64,000 nt of DNA from assembly GCF_001514125.1 (NCBI RefSeq), contig NZ_KQ948553.1, positions 530,895-594,894 on the forward strand, read 5' to 3'. A program made the translations under genes and the position numbers. Position 1 is the stretch's first letter; each line of letters opens with the position of its first letter. The notes beneath the pieces are model-generated. The model made no database searches, was not told where the DNA came from, and worked only from the letters and a program-made list of their open reading frames with translations. Source of the DNA: Streptomyces longwoodensis (lineage in GTDB: Bacteria > Actinomycetota > Actinomycetes > Streptomycetales > Streptomycetaceae). Below, piece after piece: positions 8,047-15,076 of the stretch.

Positions 8047-8140
8047 TACAACTTCCCGCCATCTTCCGGCAGTTCACGAAGAGATGGTTATGAGACGCTT
8101 CCCAACGGACATAAGTACAGTGAAGTTGGCTGCCAACTTC
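8047..8140. promoter_or_regulatory. devE upstream control region with perfect palindrome
   Basis: GAAGTTGG-N3-CCAACTTC (8122-8140) is a perfect inverted repeat with 8-bp arms. It sits exactly 77 bp from a TACAACTT element (8047-8054), the same spacing as in the devA control region. This is likely a shared DevA/DevE binding site. Confidence 0.65.
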
Positions 8141-8241
8141 CCCGACATGGTCACGCTTCCTGGTGGTTGGTCGGGCTCCCTTCCGGAGGGGAGCCGGGAG
8201 TCCGGCACACGGCCACCACGATCAGCACGGCCGCCACGAGC

Positions 8242-8422
8242 GCACAGCCACAACCGCACAGCGAGCACAGCCGGCACAGTCACAACCCAAGACCGGGCAC
8301 AGCCACAACCGAACACCGAGCACGAACCGCACAGTCACAACTGAATGCCGGTGCCCGACACCGGTACCGCACCGCCACAACCGAACAGCTACGGATACCG
8401 CACCACCACCGTCGCCGTCCGG
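8242..8422. repeat. Three degenerate 55-bp tandem repeats, non-coding
   Basis: Units start at 8242, 8297 and 8369. Each opens with GCACAGCCACAACCG or a close variant. The first two are exactly 55 bp apart and agree at most positions, and the third is more degenerate. No credible gene uses this sequence on either strand. With the devE control region it fills the gap between devE and the acetyltransferase gene (8037-8434). Confidence 0.75.
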
Positions 8423-8434
8423 AAGGAACCGCCC

Positions 8435-9709
8435 TCAGAAGATGTCCGGGCACCACGGTCGCCTGGGCGTACGCAGCAGGGCGTCTGCCTTCCGGGCGGC
8501 GCCCGCGCGTTCCTCCCGCACCCGGCCCGCCGCCGCGAGCCGCACCGCCGACTCCCCGCCCAGCCACAGCGACGCCAGGTCCGCCACGTCCAGCGTGAGG
8601 TCGGCGCTCCGGGAGGTCGGCACGCAGGAGCCCCCCTCGGGCGACGCCGTCAGCAGGTGGCGGCCCCCGGTCAGCCCCGCGTGGTCCAGCACCTCCAGCA
8701 CCAGCTCGCCCTCCCCCTCGTACGTCCGCGCCTCCAGGGCCCGTACGACGTCCAGGAGCCGCAGCCACATCCAGTCGGCCCGCATCGTGATCCGGGCGGC
8801 GCGCGGGTCCGGCAGGAACAGCGGGAGCAGGTCGTCGGGCGCGCGGTCGCCGGAGGTGACCGTGGTGACCCAGTCGATCGAGCACAGGTAGTGCCACAGC
8901 GCCCGCTCGGCGGCCGGGGTGCTCCCCAGCAGCCAGAGCACCGACGCCGTGTTCAGCGGCTGCTTGGCCTCTCCCCACCGGTCGTCCGTGCGGTACGCCA
9001 CCATGCCCTCGACCTCCCCGGCCGCGGAGCGGTACACGGCGAAGAACGGCTCGGTCCACTCCGGCCGGGTCCGCAGCACCCCGGTGGCCACCTGCCACCA
9101 GCGCTCGGGGCGGTCGATCGCGCCGGGCACCGCGCGGCGCACCCGGTCGTACAGCTCGGGGCCCAGCTTGCGGATCTCCGCGCCGTCGACGAGGTCGATG
9201 CGGCCGCCGTCGTCGGGCACCGCGCGGCGCCGGTCGAGGCCGGTGCGCGGCACGTCGACGCTCCACCGGGCGGCCCAGGTGGCCGGTCCGAAGCCGTACC
9301 GGCCGTAGATCGCGTACTCGGCGGCGATCAGCGTGGCGACGACGTCCCCGCGCTCCTTCGCCGCGGCCAGGTCCTGGCTCATCATCCGGGTGAGCAGGCC
9401 CCGGCGGCGGTGGGTGGCCTGCACGGAGACGTTGGTGATCGCGTCGGCGGCGACGACCGTGCCGCCGACGGCCGTCAGTTCCTGCGGGAACGAGCGGAAC
9501 GTCGCCACGCACCGGCCCGCGTCGAACGCCCCCAGGGTCCGCCGGGGGTCGATCCCCGCCGCCCGGTCTGCCAGCTCGCGCTCCGAGATGCCCGGGCTGC
9601 GCAGGAAGCCGAGGTCCAGGGCCCGGATCCAGGCCGGTGTCTCGGCCTCGGTGATCGGACGGACGTCGAGGGCGTCGGCACGGTCGGCGGACTCGGCAGG
9701 GCTGGTCAT
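8435..9709 (-). CDS. Eis-like GNAT N-acetyltransferase with SCP2-like C-terminal domain
   Basis: This 424-residue protein has the layout of the Eis family. An N-terminal GNAT domain has an acetyl-CoA motif near residues 93-110 (ATHRRRGLLTRMM). A second acetyltransferase-like domain and a C-terminal sterol-carrier-like domain follow. Eis enzymes acetylate amines of aminoglycosides, peptides or proteins, and the substrate here is unknown. The ATG at 9709 lies six bases after a candidate -10 (TACCGT, minus strand 9721-9716), so the message may be leaderless. It is preceded by rsiG on the same strand with 83 bp between. Confidence 0.88.
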   Translation of the reverse strand: MTSPAESADRADALDVRPITEAETPAWIRALDLGFLRSPGISERELADRAAGIDPRRTLGAFDAGRCVATFRSFPQELTAVGGTVVAADAITNVSVQATHRRRGLLTRMMSQDLAAAKERGDVVATLIAAEYAIYGRYGFGPATWAARWSVDVPRTGLDRRRAVPDDGGRIDLVDGAEIRKLGPELYDRVRRAVPGAIDRPERWWQVATGVLRTRPEWTEPFFAVYRSAAGEVEGMVAYRTDDRWGEAKQPLNTASVLWLLGSTPAAERALWHYLCSIDWVTTVTSGDRAPDDLLPLFLPDPRAARITMRADWMWLRLLDVVRALEARTYEGEGELVLEVLDHAGLTGGRHLLTASPEGGSCVPTSRSADLTLDVADLASLWLGGESAVRLAAAGRVREERAGAARKADALLRTPRRPWCPDIF

Positions 9710-9792
9710 GGGGCCACGGTAGGGAAACGCCCCGGTGGTGTCGCCCGGTTTTCCGCGCGCCGGGCCCACGCGCCGGTGCGCCCCCGGGCGGG

Positions 9793-10509
9793 CTACGCCA
9801 GCAGGTCGTCCACCTGGGCCTCGCCCTCCCGGTAGCGGCGGGTGATCTCCGCGCCGCAGTCGTCGGCCGTGAGCTGGAGGAGCTGGCGGCGACGGGAGAC
9901 CTGCTGCTCGTAGCGGACCAGGCGGGCCATCGCGTCGCGCAGCTCGGTGTCGGTGCGGGCGTCGAGGTCGGACAGCTCGACCTCGTCGAGCATCTCGGCG
10001 GCCAGCCGCCGGTACTCCTCGCTGTGCGGGACGCCGACCGTGACGTGCCGGGCGGAGGAGCGCTGCCGGGCCGGGGCGTCGGTCAGGATCTCCGGCAGCC
10101 GGTCCACCACGTCCCCGTCCCCGGGCGGTGTGGGACCGCGCCGGGACAGCTCGGCGCGCAGGATGTCGATGCGGCCCTGGAGGAGCCGGCGCAGGTAGCT
10201 GAGGTCGGCCTCGTCGCGCTGGGCGTCCCGGCGCAGGGTGCGCAGCTGCGGCAGGCTCAGCCCGGACAGCTCGTGGCCGGGCGCCGGGTCGGCCACCTCG
10301 CAGACGCCGGCCACCTCGCAGACGCCGGCCACCTCGCGGGCACCGGGCACGGCGCGGGCGCCGGGCGCCGGGAACGCCGCCGCCGCGCCGACCGCCTCGA
10401 ACGCCCCCTCCGCGTCGGGCGGGTGCGCCGGCAGCCGTGGGCTGTCGGTGCGCTGCACGGGCGTGCGCTGGGTGGCCGTGCCCGACCGCCCGGTACTCGG
10501 TGTGCTCAT
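9793..10509 (-). CDS. rsiG: RsiG, c-di-GMP-dependent anti-sigma factor for WhiG
   Basis: This 238-residue protein carries two copies of the RsiG c-di-GMP signature E-x3-S-x2-R-x3-Q-x3-D. One is E100/S104/R107/Q111/D115 and the other is E201/S205/R208/Q212/D216. Both lie on predicted long helices that form the antiparallel coiled coil known for RsiG. In Streptomyces, RsiG bound to a c-di-GMP dimer sequesters sigma WhiG and so sets the timing of spore formation. The first 80 residues are low-complexity and include an 18-bp tandem duplication. The match of both signatures makes the assignment firm. Confidence 0.95.
   Translation of the reverse strand: MSTPSTGRSGTATQRTPVQRTDSPRLPAHPPDAEGAFEAVGAAAAFPAPGARAVPGAREVAGVCEVAGVCEVADPAPGHELSGLSLPQLRTLRRDAQRDEADLSYLRRLLQGRIDILRAELSRRGPTPPGDGDVVDRLPEILTDAPARQRSSARHVTVGVPHSEEYRRLAAEMLDEVELSDLDARTDTELRDAMARLVRYEQQVSRRRQLLQLTADDCGAEITRRYREGEAQVDDLLA
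10291..10340. repeat. 18-bp tandem repeat inside rsiG
   Basis: Two perfect copies of GGCCACCTCGCAGACGCC (10291-10308 and 10309-10326) and a partial third encode repeated AGVCEV in the N-terminal linker of RsiG, about residues 55-72. Confidence 0.9.
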
Positions 10510-10668
10510 GTGCCTCTACCGTCCCCTCGACCGGCGTGTGGGAAGCATCGTGCCACCCCAAGTGGCCGCTATGTGACCGAGTGCCCCCGAACGGCCCCAG
10601 ATGGGGCCTTAAGGATCAAAAAGAAGGCCCGGTACGGGGGTTGCCGGGCACAGGGCATGATGGGCCGC

Positions 10669-11094
10669 ATGCGAGCGGTGGTACAGCGGGTCGACGGTGC
10701 GAGCGTCGTCGTGGACGGCGAGACGGTGGGCGCGATCGAGGGCGAGGGACTGTGCGTCCTCGTCGGGGTCACGCACGAGGACACCAAGGAGAAGGCCGCC
10801 CAGCTGGCCCGCAAGCTGTGGTCGGTGCGCATGCTGCAGGACGAGAAGTCGTGCAGCGACGTCGACGCGCCCCTGCTCGTCATCAGCCAGTTCACGCTCT
10901 ACGGCGACGCCCGCAAGGGCCGCCGCCCCACCTGGAACGCGGCCGCCCCCGGCGATGTCGCCGAACCCCTCGTCGACGAGGTGGTCGCCCAGCTGCGCGC
11001 GCTGGGCGCGACGGTGGCGACGGGCCGTTTCGGGGCGCAGATGCGGGTGTCCCTGACGAACGACGGCCCGTTCACCGTCCTGCTGGAGATGTAG
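10669..11094 (+). CDS. dtd: D-aminoacyl-tRNA deacylase
   Basis: The 141-residue protein is of the usual Dtd length. It has the active-site segments SQFTLYGD (about residues 76-83) and NDGPFTVLLE at the C-terminus, the conserved NxGP-type motif. It hydrolyses D-aminoacyl-tRNAs and glycyl-tRNA-Ala in the cytoplasm, protecting translation. I chose the ATG at 10669, where the family's MRAVVQRV begins, over ATGs at 10657 and 10660. The upstream 10510-10668 contains a short GGGGCC hairpin and no gene. Confidence 0.93.
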   Translation: MRAVVQRVDGASVVVDGETVGAIEGEGLCVLVGVTHEDTKEKAAQLARKLWSVRMLQDEKSCSDVDAPLLVISQFTLYGDARKGRRPTWNAAAPGDVAEPLVDEVVAQLRALGATVATGRFGAQMRVSLTNDGPFTVLLEM

Positions 11095-11127
11095 CCCGCG
11101 CGCCCGGCCGGCGCGCGGGGGCGCTTC

Positions 11128-12093
11128 CTACGGCTCGACGACGGTCTCCTGCGCCGCAGCGGTGTCGCCGGCGACCAGGCGGGCGTCCAGGGGGACGTTG
11201 CGCTTGACGAGGGCCAGGGCCACCGGGCCCAGCTCGAAGTGGCGCACCGACGACGTCACGAAGCCGACCTTGCGGCCGTCGGGGTCCTCGTCCGCGACGC
11301 GGATCTCGGTGCCGGGCGCCGGCAGGTGCACCTCGCTGCCGTCCAGGTGCAGGAAGACCAGCCGGCGGGGCGGCTTGCCGAGGTTCTGCACCCGGGCGAC
11401 GGTCTCCTGGCCGCGGTAGCAGCCCTTCTGCAGGTGCACGGCGCTGCCGATCCAGCCCAGCTCGTGCGGGATGGTCCGGTGGTCGGTCTCGAAGCCGAGG
11501 CGCGGCCGGTGCTGCTCGACGCGCAGCGCCTCGTGGGCCAGGATCCCGGCCGGGGAGCCGACCTCGGCCGCGTAGGCCTCCAGGTCGGCGCGCGGCAGGA
11601 ACAGGTCACGGCCGTACGGCGTCTCGCGGACCACGACGCCCTCGGGGACCGGGGCGATGGAGCCGGCCGGCAGGTGCACGACCGCGGTGTCGGCGGTGCG
11701 GTCGGCCACCTCGACCCGGTAGAAGAACTTCATCGACTCCAGGTACGCGAGCAGCGCGTCCTGGGTGCCGGGCTCGACGTGGGCCCACACCGTGGTGCCG
11801 TCGTCGACGAGGTACAGGGCGTGTTCGATGTGGCCGTGGGCGGAGAGGATCAGCGCCTCGGTGGCCCGGCCGGCGAGCAGGTCGCTGACGTGCTGGGTGA
11901 GCAGCAGGTGCAGCCAGCTCAGCCGGTCCTCGCCGGAAACGGTGACGACGCCTCGGTGCGAGAGGTCGACGAAACCGGTGCCGTCGGCGAGGGCACGCTG
12001 CTCACGGAACAGGTCGCCGTAGTGCGCGGCGACACCTTCGTCCACGCCCTCGGCGGGGACGGCGCCGGGCAGGGACAGCAGGGGGCTCTTCAT
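11128..12093 (-). CDS. ygfZ: Folate-binding protein YgfZ (iron-sulfur cluster maintenance)
   Basis: This 321-residue GcvT-fold protein has the YgfZ signature KGCYRGQE (about residues 223-230), including the conserved cysteine. YgfZ proteins use tetrahydrofolate to help maintain certain Fe-S enzymes. The gene starts nine bases after the nur stop codon on the same strand, with GAGGT before the ATG, so it is probably co-transcribed with nur. Confidence 0.92.
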   Translation of the reverse strand: MKSPLLSLPGAVPAEGVDEGVAAHYGDLFREQRALADGTGFVDLSHRGVVTVSGEDRLSWLHLLLTQHVSDLLAGRATEALILSAHGHIEHALYLVDDGTTVWAHVEPGTQDALLAYLESMKFFYRVEVADRTADTAVVHLPAGSIAPVPEGVVVRETPYGRDLFLPRADLEAYAAEVGSPAGILAHEALRVEQHRPRLGFETDHRTIPHELGWIGSAVHLQKGCYRGQETVARVQNLGKPPRRLVFLHLDGSEVHLPAPGTEIRVADEDPDGRKVGFVTSSVRHFELGPVALALVKRNVPLDARLVAGDTAAAQETVVEP

Positions 12094-12102
12094 ACCTCAA
12101 GA

Positions 12103-12540
12103 CTACGACCCGGTACTTGAACCCTTGAGCGAGCAGTCCCGGCAACGGCCGAAGATCGCGAAGTGCTTCATGTCGGTGTCGAAGCCGAACTGCTCGCGCA
12201 GCTTCGCGGTGAACTCCGCCGCCACGTCCACGTCCGCCTCGATGACGTTCTGGCAGTCCCGGCAGACGAGGTGGATGTGGTGGTGGCGGTCGGCCAGGTG
12301 GTACGTCGGCGCCCCGTGGCCCAGGTGGGCGTGGCTGACCAGCCCGAGCTCCTCCAGGAGCTCCAGGGTCCGGTACACCGTGGAGATGTTGACCCCCGAG
12401 GCCGTCTTCCTCACCTCGCCGAGGATGGCGTCGGGGGTCGCGTGCTCCAGGGTGTCCACGGCTTCGAGCACGAGTTGCCGCTGCGGGGTCAGCCGGTAAC
12501 CCCGCTCCCGCAGATCGCTCTTCCAGTCGGTGCTCACCAC
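12103..12540 (-). CDS. nur: Nur, nickel-responsive Fur-family repressor
   Basis: This 145-residue Fur-family protein has a winged-helix N-terminal half (TPQRQLVLEAVDTLEHATPDAIL) and a metal-binding C-terminal half with HHHIH and CRDC pairs. It closely resembles what I remember of S. coelicolor Nur, which represses nickel uptake and sodF and permits sodN expression when nickel is present. The GTG at 12540 lies seven bases after a -10 (TAGACT), so the transcript is probably leaderless. A second GTG at 12537 is possible. ygfZ follows directly. Confidence 0.93.
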   Translation of the reverse strand: MVSTDWKSDLRERGYRLTPQRQLVLEAVDTLEHATPDAILGEVRKTASGVNISTVYRTLELLEELGLVSHAHLGHGAPTYHLADRHHHIHLVCRDCQNVIEADVDVAAEFTAKLREQFGFDTDMKHFAIFGRCRDCSLKGSSTGS

Positions 12541-12547
12541 AGGGGCC

Positions 12548-12576
12548 AGTCTAGGCCCGTGTCGTGCGGATCACTC
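12548..12576 (-). promoter_or_regulatory. nur promoter, probably leaderless
   Basis: On the minus strand GAGTGA (12576-12571), a 17-bp spacer and TAGACT (12553-12548) form a plausible housekeeping promoter. The GTG start follows the -10 by seven bases, which leaves no room for a ribosome-binding site. Confidence 0.6.
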
Positions 12577-12630
12577 CGGGGCGGCGGGACGGCGGACCGC
12601 CGCCGGGGCGGCGGCGGTCCGGTCGGCGCG

Positions 12631-13206
12631 CTACTTGAAGAAGGCGATGCCGTCGTCCGGGAGGTCGCCCGGCAGGGCCTTCGCCCAGCGCTCGACGTCC
12701 TCCGGCGTGACGACCTTCTTCAGCTGGGCCGACATGTACGGGCGCAGCGGGACGTCGGGGGTCTGCTTCTCGCCCACCCACATCAGGTCGCTCTTGACGT
12801 AGCCGTACAGCCGCTTGCCGCCGCTGTAGGGCGGGGAGCCGGCGGTGCGGGCGACGGCGTCCGTGGCCAGGTCGATCTGGGGCTTCTTGTCGGCGAGCAG
12901 GCCGTACCAGATCTCGACGACGCCGTCGTCACGGGTCATCGTCACCTCGACCCGGCGCTCGTCGTCGATCCGCCAGAAGCCGTGCTCGGACTCCAGCGGG
13001 CGCACCTTGTTGCCGTCCTCGTCCAGCACCCAGCTGGAGGAGTGGTACTCCAGGAAGTCCCGGCCGTCGTGCGTGAAGGTGACCTCCTGGCCGAAGTTGC
13101 ACTTCTCGGCGCCGGGGAAGTCGTGCACGCCGGCGCCGGCCCAGTTGCCGAGCAGGAAGGCGAGCGGGACCAGGTTCTTGTGCAGGTCGGACGGAATCTC
13201 GATCAT
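12631..13206 (-). CDS. Nitrobindin-like (FABP-like) haem-binding beta-barrel protein
   Basis: The 191-residue protein has the family motif GNWAGAG (about residues 20-26) at the start of a ten-stranded barrel, and a conserved EVTFTHDGRDFLEYHS segment. Nitrobindins bind haem and act in nitric oxide or peroxynitrite chemistry. The role in Streptomyces is not settled. It starts 23 bp after a 32-residue membrane peptide gene, with which it probably forms an operon. The gap to nur downstream holds no gene. Confidence 0.85.
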   Translation of the reverse strand: MIEIPSDLHKNLVPLAFLLGNWAGAGVHDFPGAEKCNFGQEVTFTHDGRDFLEYHSSSWVLDEDGNKVRPLESEHGFWRIDDERRVEVTMTRDDGVVEIWYGLLADKKPQIDLATDAVARTAGSPPYSGGKRLYGYVKSDLMWVGEKQTPDVPLRPYMSAQLKKVVTPEDVERWAKALPGDLPDDGIAFFK

Positions 13207-13229
13207 GAGAGGCGGTTCCTGGATAGGGG

Positions 13230-13328
13230 TCAGCGCTGGCCCTGGTACAGCTTCTTCACGGTCAGACCGGCGAAGGCGAGGACGCCGACGCAGACCAGGA
13301 CCAGCAGAATTTCGAAGAAGAGTTCCAC
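13230..13328 (-). CDS. 32-residue single-helix membrane peptide
   Basis: A GTG at 13328 is preceded by AAGGAG six bases away. It opens a 32-codon frame whose product has two acidic/hydrophobic residues, one hydrophobic helix (about residues 4-22) and a basic tail KKLYQGQR. It ends 23 bp before the nitrobindin-like gene on the same strand. The strong ribosome-binding site and the perfect transmembrane design argue that it is real. Function unknown. Confidence 0.65.
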   Translation of the reverse strand: MELFFEILLVLVCVGVLAFAGLTVKKLYQGQR

Positions 13329-13451
13329 GGGATGCTCCTTGGGCGAGGATCGGAGGGTCCCCCGTCGGGGGAGTACACAGAGCCGGGCCCCAGCTTACGC
13401 GGCCGGGACCCGGGGCTCCGTGCGAGGGACGCCCTTGCGGGCCGCCGCCGG

Positions 13452-13985
13452 TCAGGCCGGCAGTTCGGACTGCAACGTCACGGTCTGCTGGAACGGCACG
13501 GCCGCGGCGGTGCCCTCGCGGGACTGCACGACCAGCCCGATCACGTCACCCGCCTGGACGTACGCCTGCCGCACCTGCTCGGGGCCGTACGGCTCGGCCT
13601 CGTCGTAGGCGAGCGGGTGATCTGGGCGGGCACGGCCGAGGCCGGGTGGTCCTCGTCGTGCGTCGTCTCGGCGGCGCCGCTGAGGGCGTACTCCGGTCGG
13701 TCGTACCGGACGAGGGACCCGAACAGCTCGTCGACGACCTCCGCCGTTGCCGAACTGCAGGAGGTGGATGCGGGTCCGGGTGCCGTCGGCGGTGGTCCAG
13801 CCGCGGGCGGCGACGTGCCGCAGCCCGTGGTCGGTGAGCAGCTTGCGCAGGTCGCCGTCGGTCGCCACCTGGCCGTCCTGGGCCGCGGACAGCGGTGCGA
13901 CCCTGCCCTCGGGGGTGGGGTCGTGGTCGGCCTGGACGAGGTAGCCGACGCAGGTCCCGGCCAGCGTGCCGAGGGTGGTCCCCAC
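13452..13985 (-). pseudogene. Conserved hypothetical membrane-anchored protein with two compensating frameshifts
   Basis: From a GTG at 13985 the frame encodes a hydrophobic N-terminus (LGTLAGTCVGYLV) and an extracytoplasmic-looking domain. Two shifts are visible. Near 13741-13750 the sense passes into the next frame (AEVVDELFGSLVRYDRPEY), consistent with one extra base. Near 13612-13620 it returns to the first frame (LAYDEAEPYGPEQVRQAYV), consistent with one lost C in a C-run. The restored product would read continuously for about 177 residues. Either both are sequencing errors or the middle 40 residues are scrambled in vivo. The N-terminus looks short for a membrane anchor. The family is unknown to me. 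Confidence 0.6.
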
Positions 13986-14019
13986 AAGGAGTTGCGGGAG
14001 CGTTGATTACGATTCCGTC

Positions 14020-14382
14020 ATGGCGAAGAAGCTGGTGATCAAGGTGACGGCGGGGGCCGATGCGCCCGAGCGGTGCTCGCAGGCGTTCACGGTGGCGGCC
14101 GTGGCGGTCGCCAGCGGCGTCGAGGTGTCCCTGTGGCTGACCGGTGAGTCGGCGTGGTTCGCGCTGCCGGGCCGGGCCGCGGAGTTCGAGCTGCCGCACG
14201 CGGCGCCGCTCCCCGAGCTCATCGAGGCGGTCCTCGCGGGCGGCCGTCTCACCCTGTGCACCCAGTGCGCGGCCCGCCGGGACATCACGGAGAAGGACGT
14301 CATCGAGGGCGTGCGCATCGCGGGCGCCCAGGTCTTCGTGCAGGAGTCCCTGGCGGACGACACCCAGGCACTCGTGTACTGA
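14020..14382 (+). CDS. DsrE-family small protein
   Basis: This 120-residue protein has the DsrE/F-like alpha/beta layout: KLVIKVTAGAD at the start, a central GVEVSLWLTGE strand-loop, and CTQCAARRDI with two cysteines (about residues 86-89). DsrE-like proteins relay sulfur or bind small ligands. A specific role is not known. TACGAT six bases before the ATG suggests a leaderless transcript. The gene ends before a long inverted repeat. Confidence 0.8.
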   Translation: MAKKLVIKVTAGADAPERCSQAFTVAAVAVASGVEVSLWLTGESAWFALPGRAAEFELPHAAPLPELIEAVLAGGRLTLCTQCAARRDITEKDVIEGVRIAGAQVFVQESLADDTQALVY

Positions 14383-14408
14383 CGCGGCACGGGACCCCGG
14401 CCCGCCCC

Positions 14409-14474
14409 TAGGCCGTGTCCGCAAAGTCCCGCCTGCCCTCCGGGCGGACGACGGGACTTTGCGGACACGACCTA
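14409..14474. repeat. 66-bp near-perfect inverted repeat between convergent genes
   Basis: The arms 14409-14431 and 14452-14474 match at 22 of 23 positions, with a 20-bp loop. It can serve as a bidirectional terminator for the DsrE-like and DUF3099 genes. The stem is unusually long, and the right arm contains the DUF3099 stop codon. The ends read TAGG...CCTA. A small mobile-element relic (MITE-like) is therefore an alternative. Confidence 0.8.
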
Positions 14475-14732
14475 CCGCGGGCGCTTGCGGCCGTCGAGTT
14501 CGTCCCACCACTCGTCGGACTTGGGGTCGCCGGACGGGTCGTCCCACCAGCGGTCCTCGGGTCCGCGGCGGTTGGCGACCATCGCGGCGAGGGGCGGGAT
14601 CACCATGGCCACGACGCACATGCCGACGGCCGCGGGGACCGACCAGATGCGCACGACGCCCCAGGCCAGGACGAAGAGGGCCAGGCAGGTCCCCATCATG
14701 GCGAAGTACACGTGCCGTCGCCTTGCGTACAT
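14472..14732 (-). CDS. DUF3099-type small membrane protein
   Basis: The 86-residue protein starts at ATG 14732 with a basic N-terminus (MYARRRHVYF). Two transmembrane helices follow (about residues 10-28 and 31-52), then a Trp/Asp-rich cytoplasmic tail. This fits the actinobacterial DUF3099 family, whose function is unknown. The stop codon lies inside the inverted repeat at 14409-14474. It is divergent from the MoaD-like gene. Confidence 0.75.
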   Translation of the reverse strand: MYARRRHVYFAMMGTCLALFVLAWGVVRIWSVPAAVGMCVVAMVIPPLAAMVANRRGPEDRWWDDPSGDPKSDEWWDELDGRKRPR

Positions 14733-14811
14733 GGGTCCAGGGTAGGCCGCGCGGGCCCAGTAGCCTGAGCGGTGTTCACAGCCGATTCCGCATGACCGAC
14801 AGAGGGACGAG

Positions 14812-15066
14812 ATGGCAGAGGTCACGGTGCGCTACTGGGCCGCCGCCAAGGCGGCCGCGGGCGTCGCCGAGGAGCCGTACGACGCGGTCACCCTCGCCGA
14901 GGCGCTCACCGCCGTGCGCGCGCGGCACCCCGGTGAGCTGACGCGCGTCCTGCTGCGCTGCTCGTTCCTGGTCGACGGCGACCCCGTGGGGACCCGCGCG
15001 CATGAGACGGTTCGGCTGGCCGAGGGCGGCACGGTCGAGGTGCTTCCGCCGTTCGCAGGAGGGTGA
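14812..15066 (+). CDS. MoaD/ThiS-family ubiquitin-like sulfur carrier
   Basis: The 84-residue beta-grasp protein ends in FAGG, the C-terminal Gly-Gly needed for adenylation and thiocarboxylation. MoaD-like proteins deliver sulfur for molybdopterin or other cofactors. No MoaE or MoeB neighbour shows which pathway. A TAGCCT -10 at 14761-14766 would give a leader of about 38 nt with AGAGGGACGAG before the ATG. The next gene starts 10 bp downstream, so the two are probably co-transcribed. Confidence 0.85.
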   Translation: MAEVTVRYWAAAKAAAGVAEEPYDAVTLAEALTAVRARHPGELTRVLLRCSFLVDGDPVGTRAHETVRLAEGGTVEVLPPFAGG

Positions 15067-15076
15067 CGAGACACCG

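Noticed and set aside
7980..8345. Decayed 60-residue membrane gene upstream of devE
   Set aside because: A short hydrophobic frame exists on the minus strand, but it is in the wrong orientation and does not resemble the two intact proteins.
8242..8422. Possible CRISPR-like array
   Set aside because: There are only three units, they are degenerate and the spacing is unequal (55 and 72 bp). No unique spacers and no cas genes are present.
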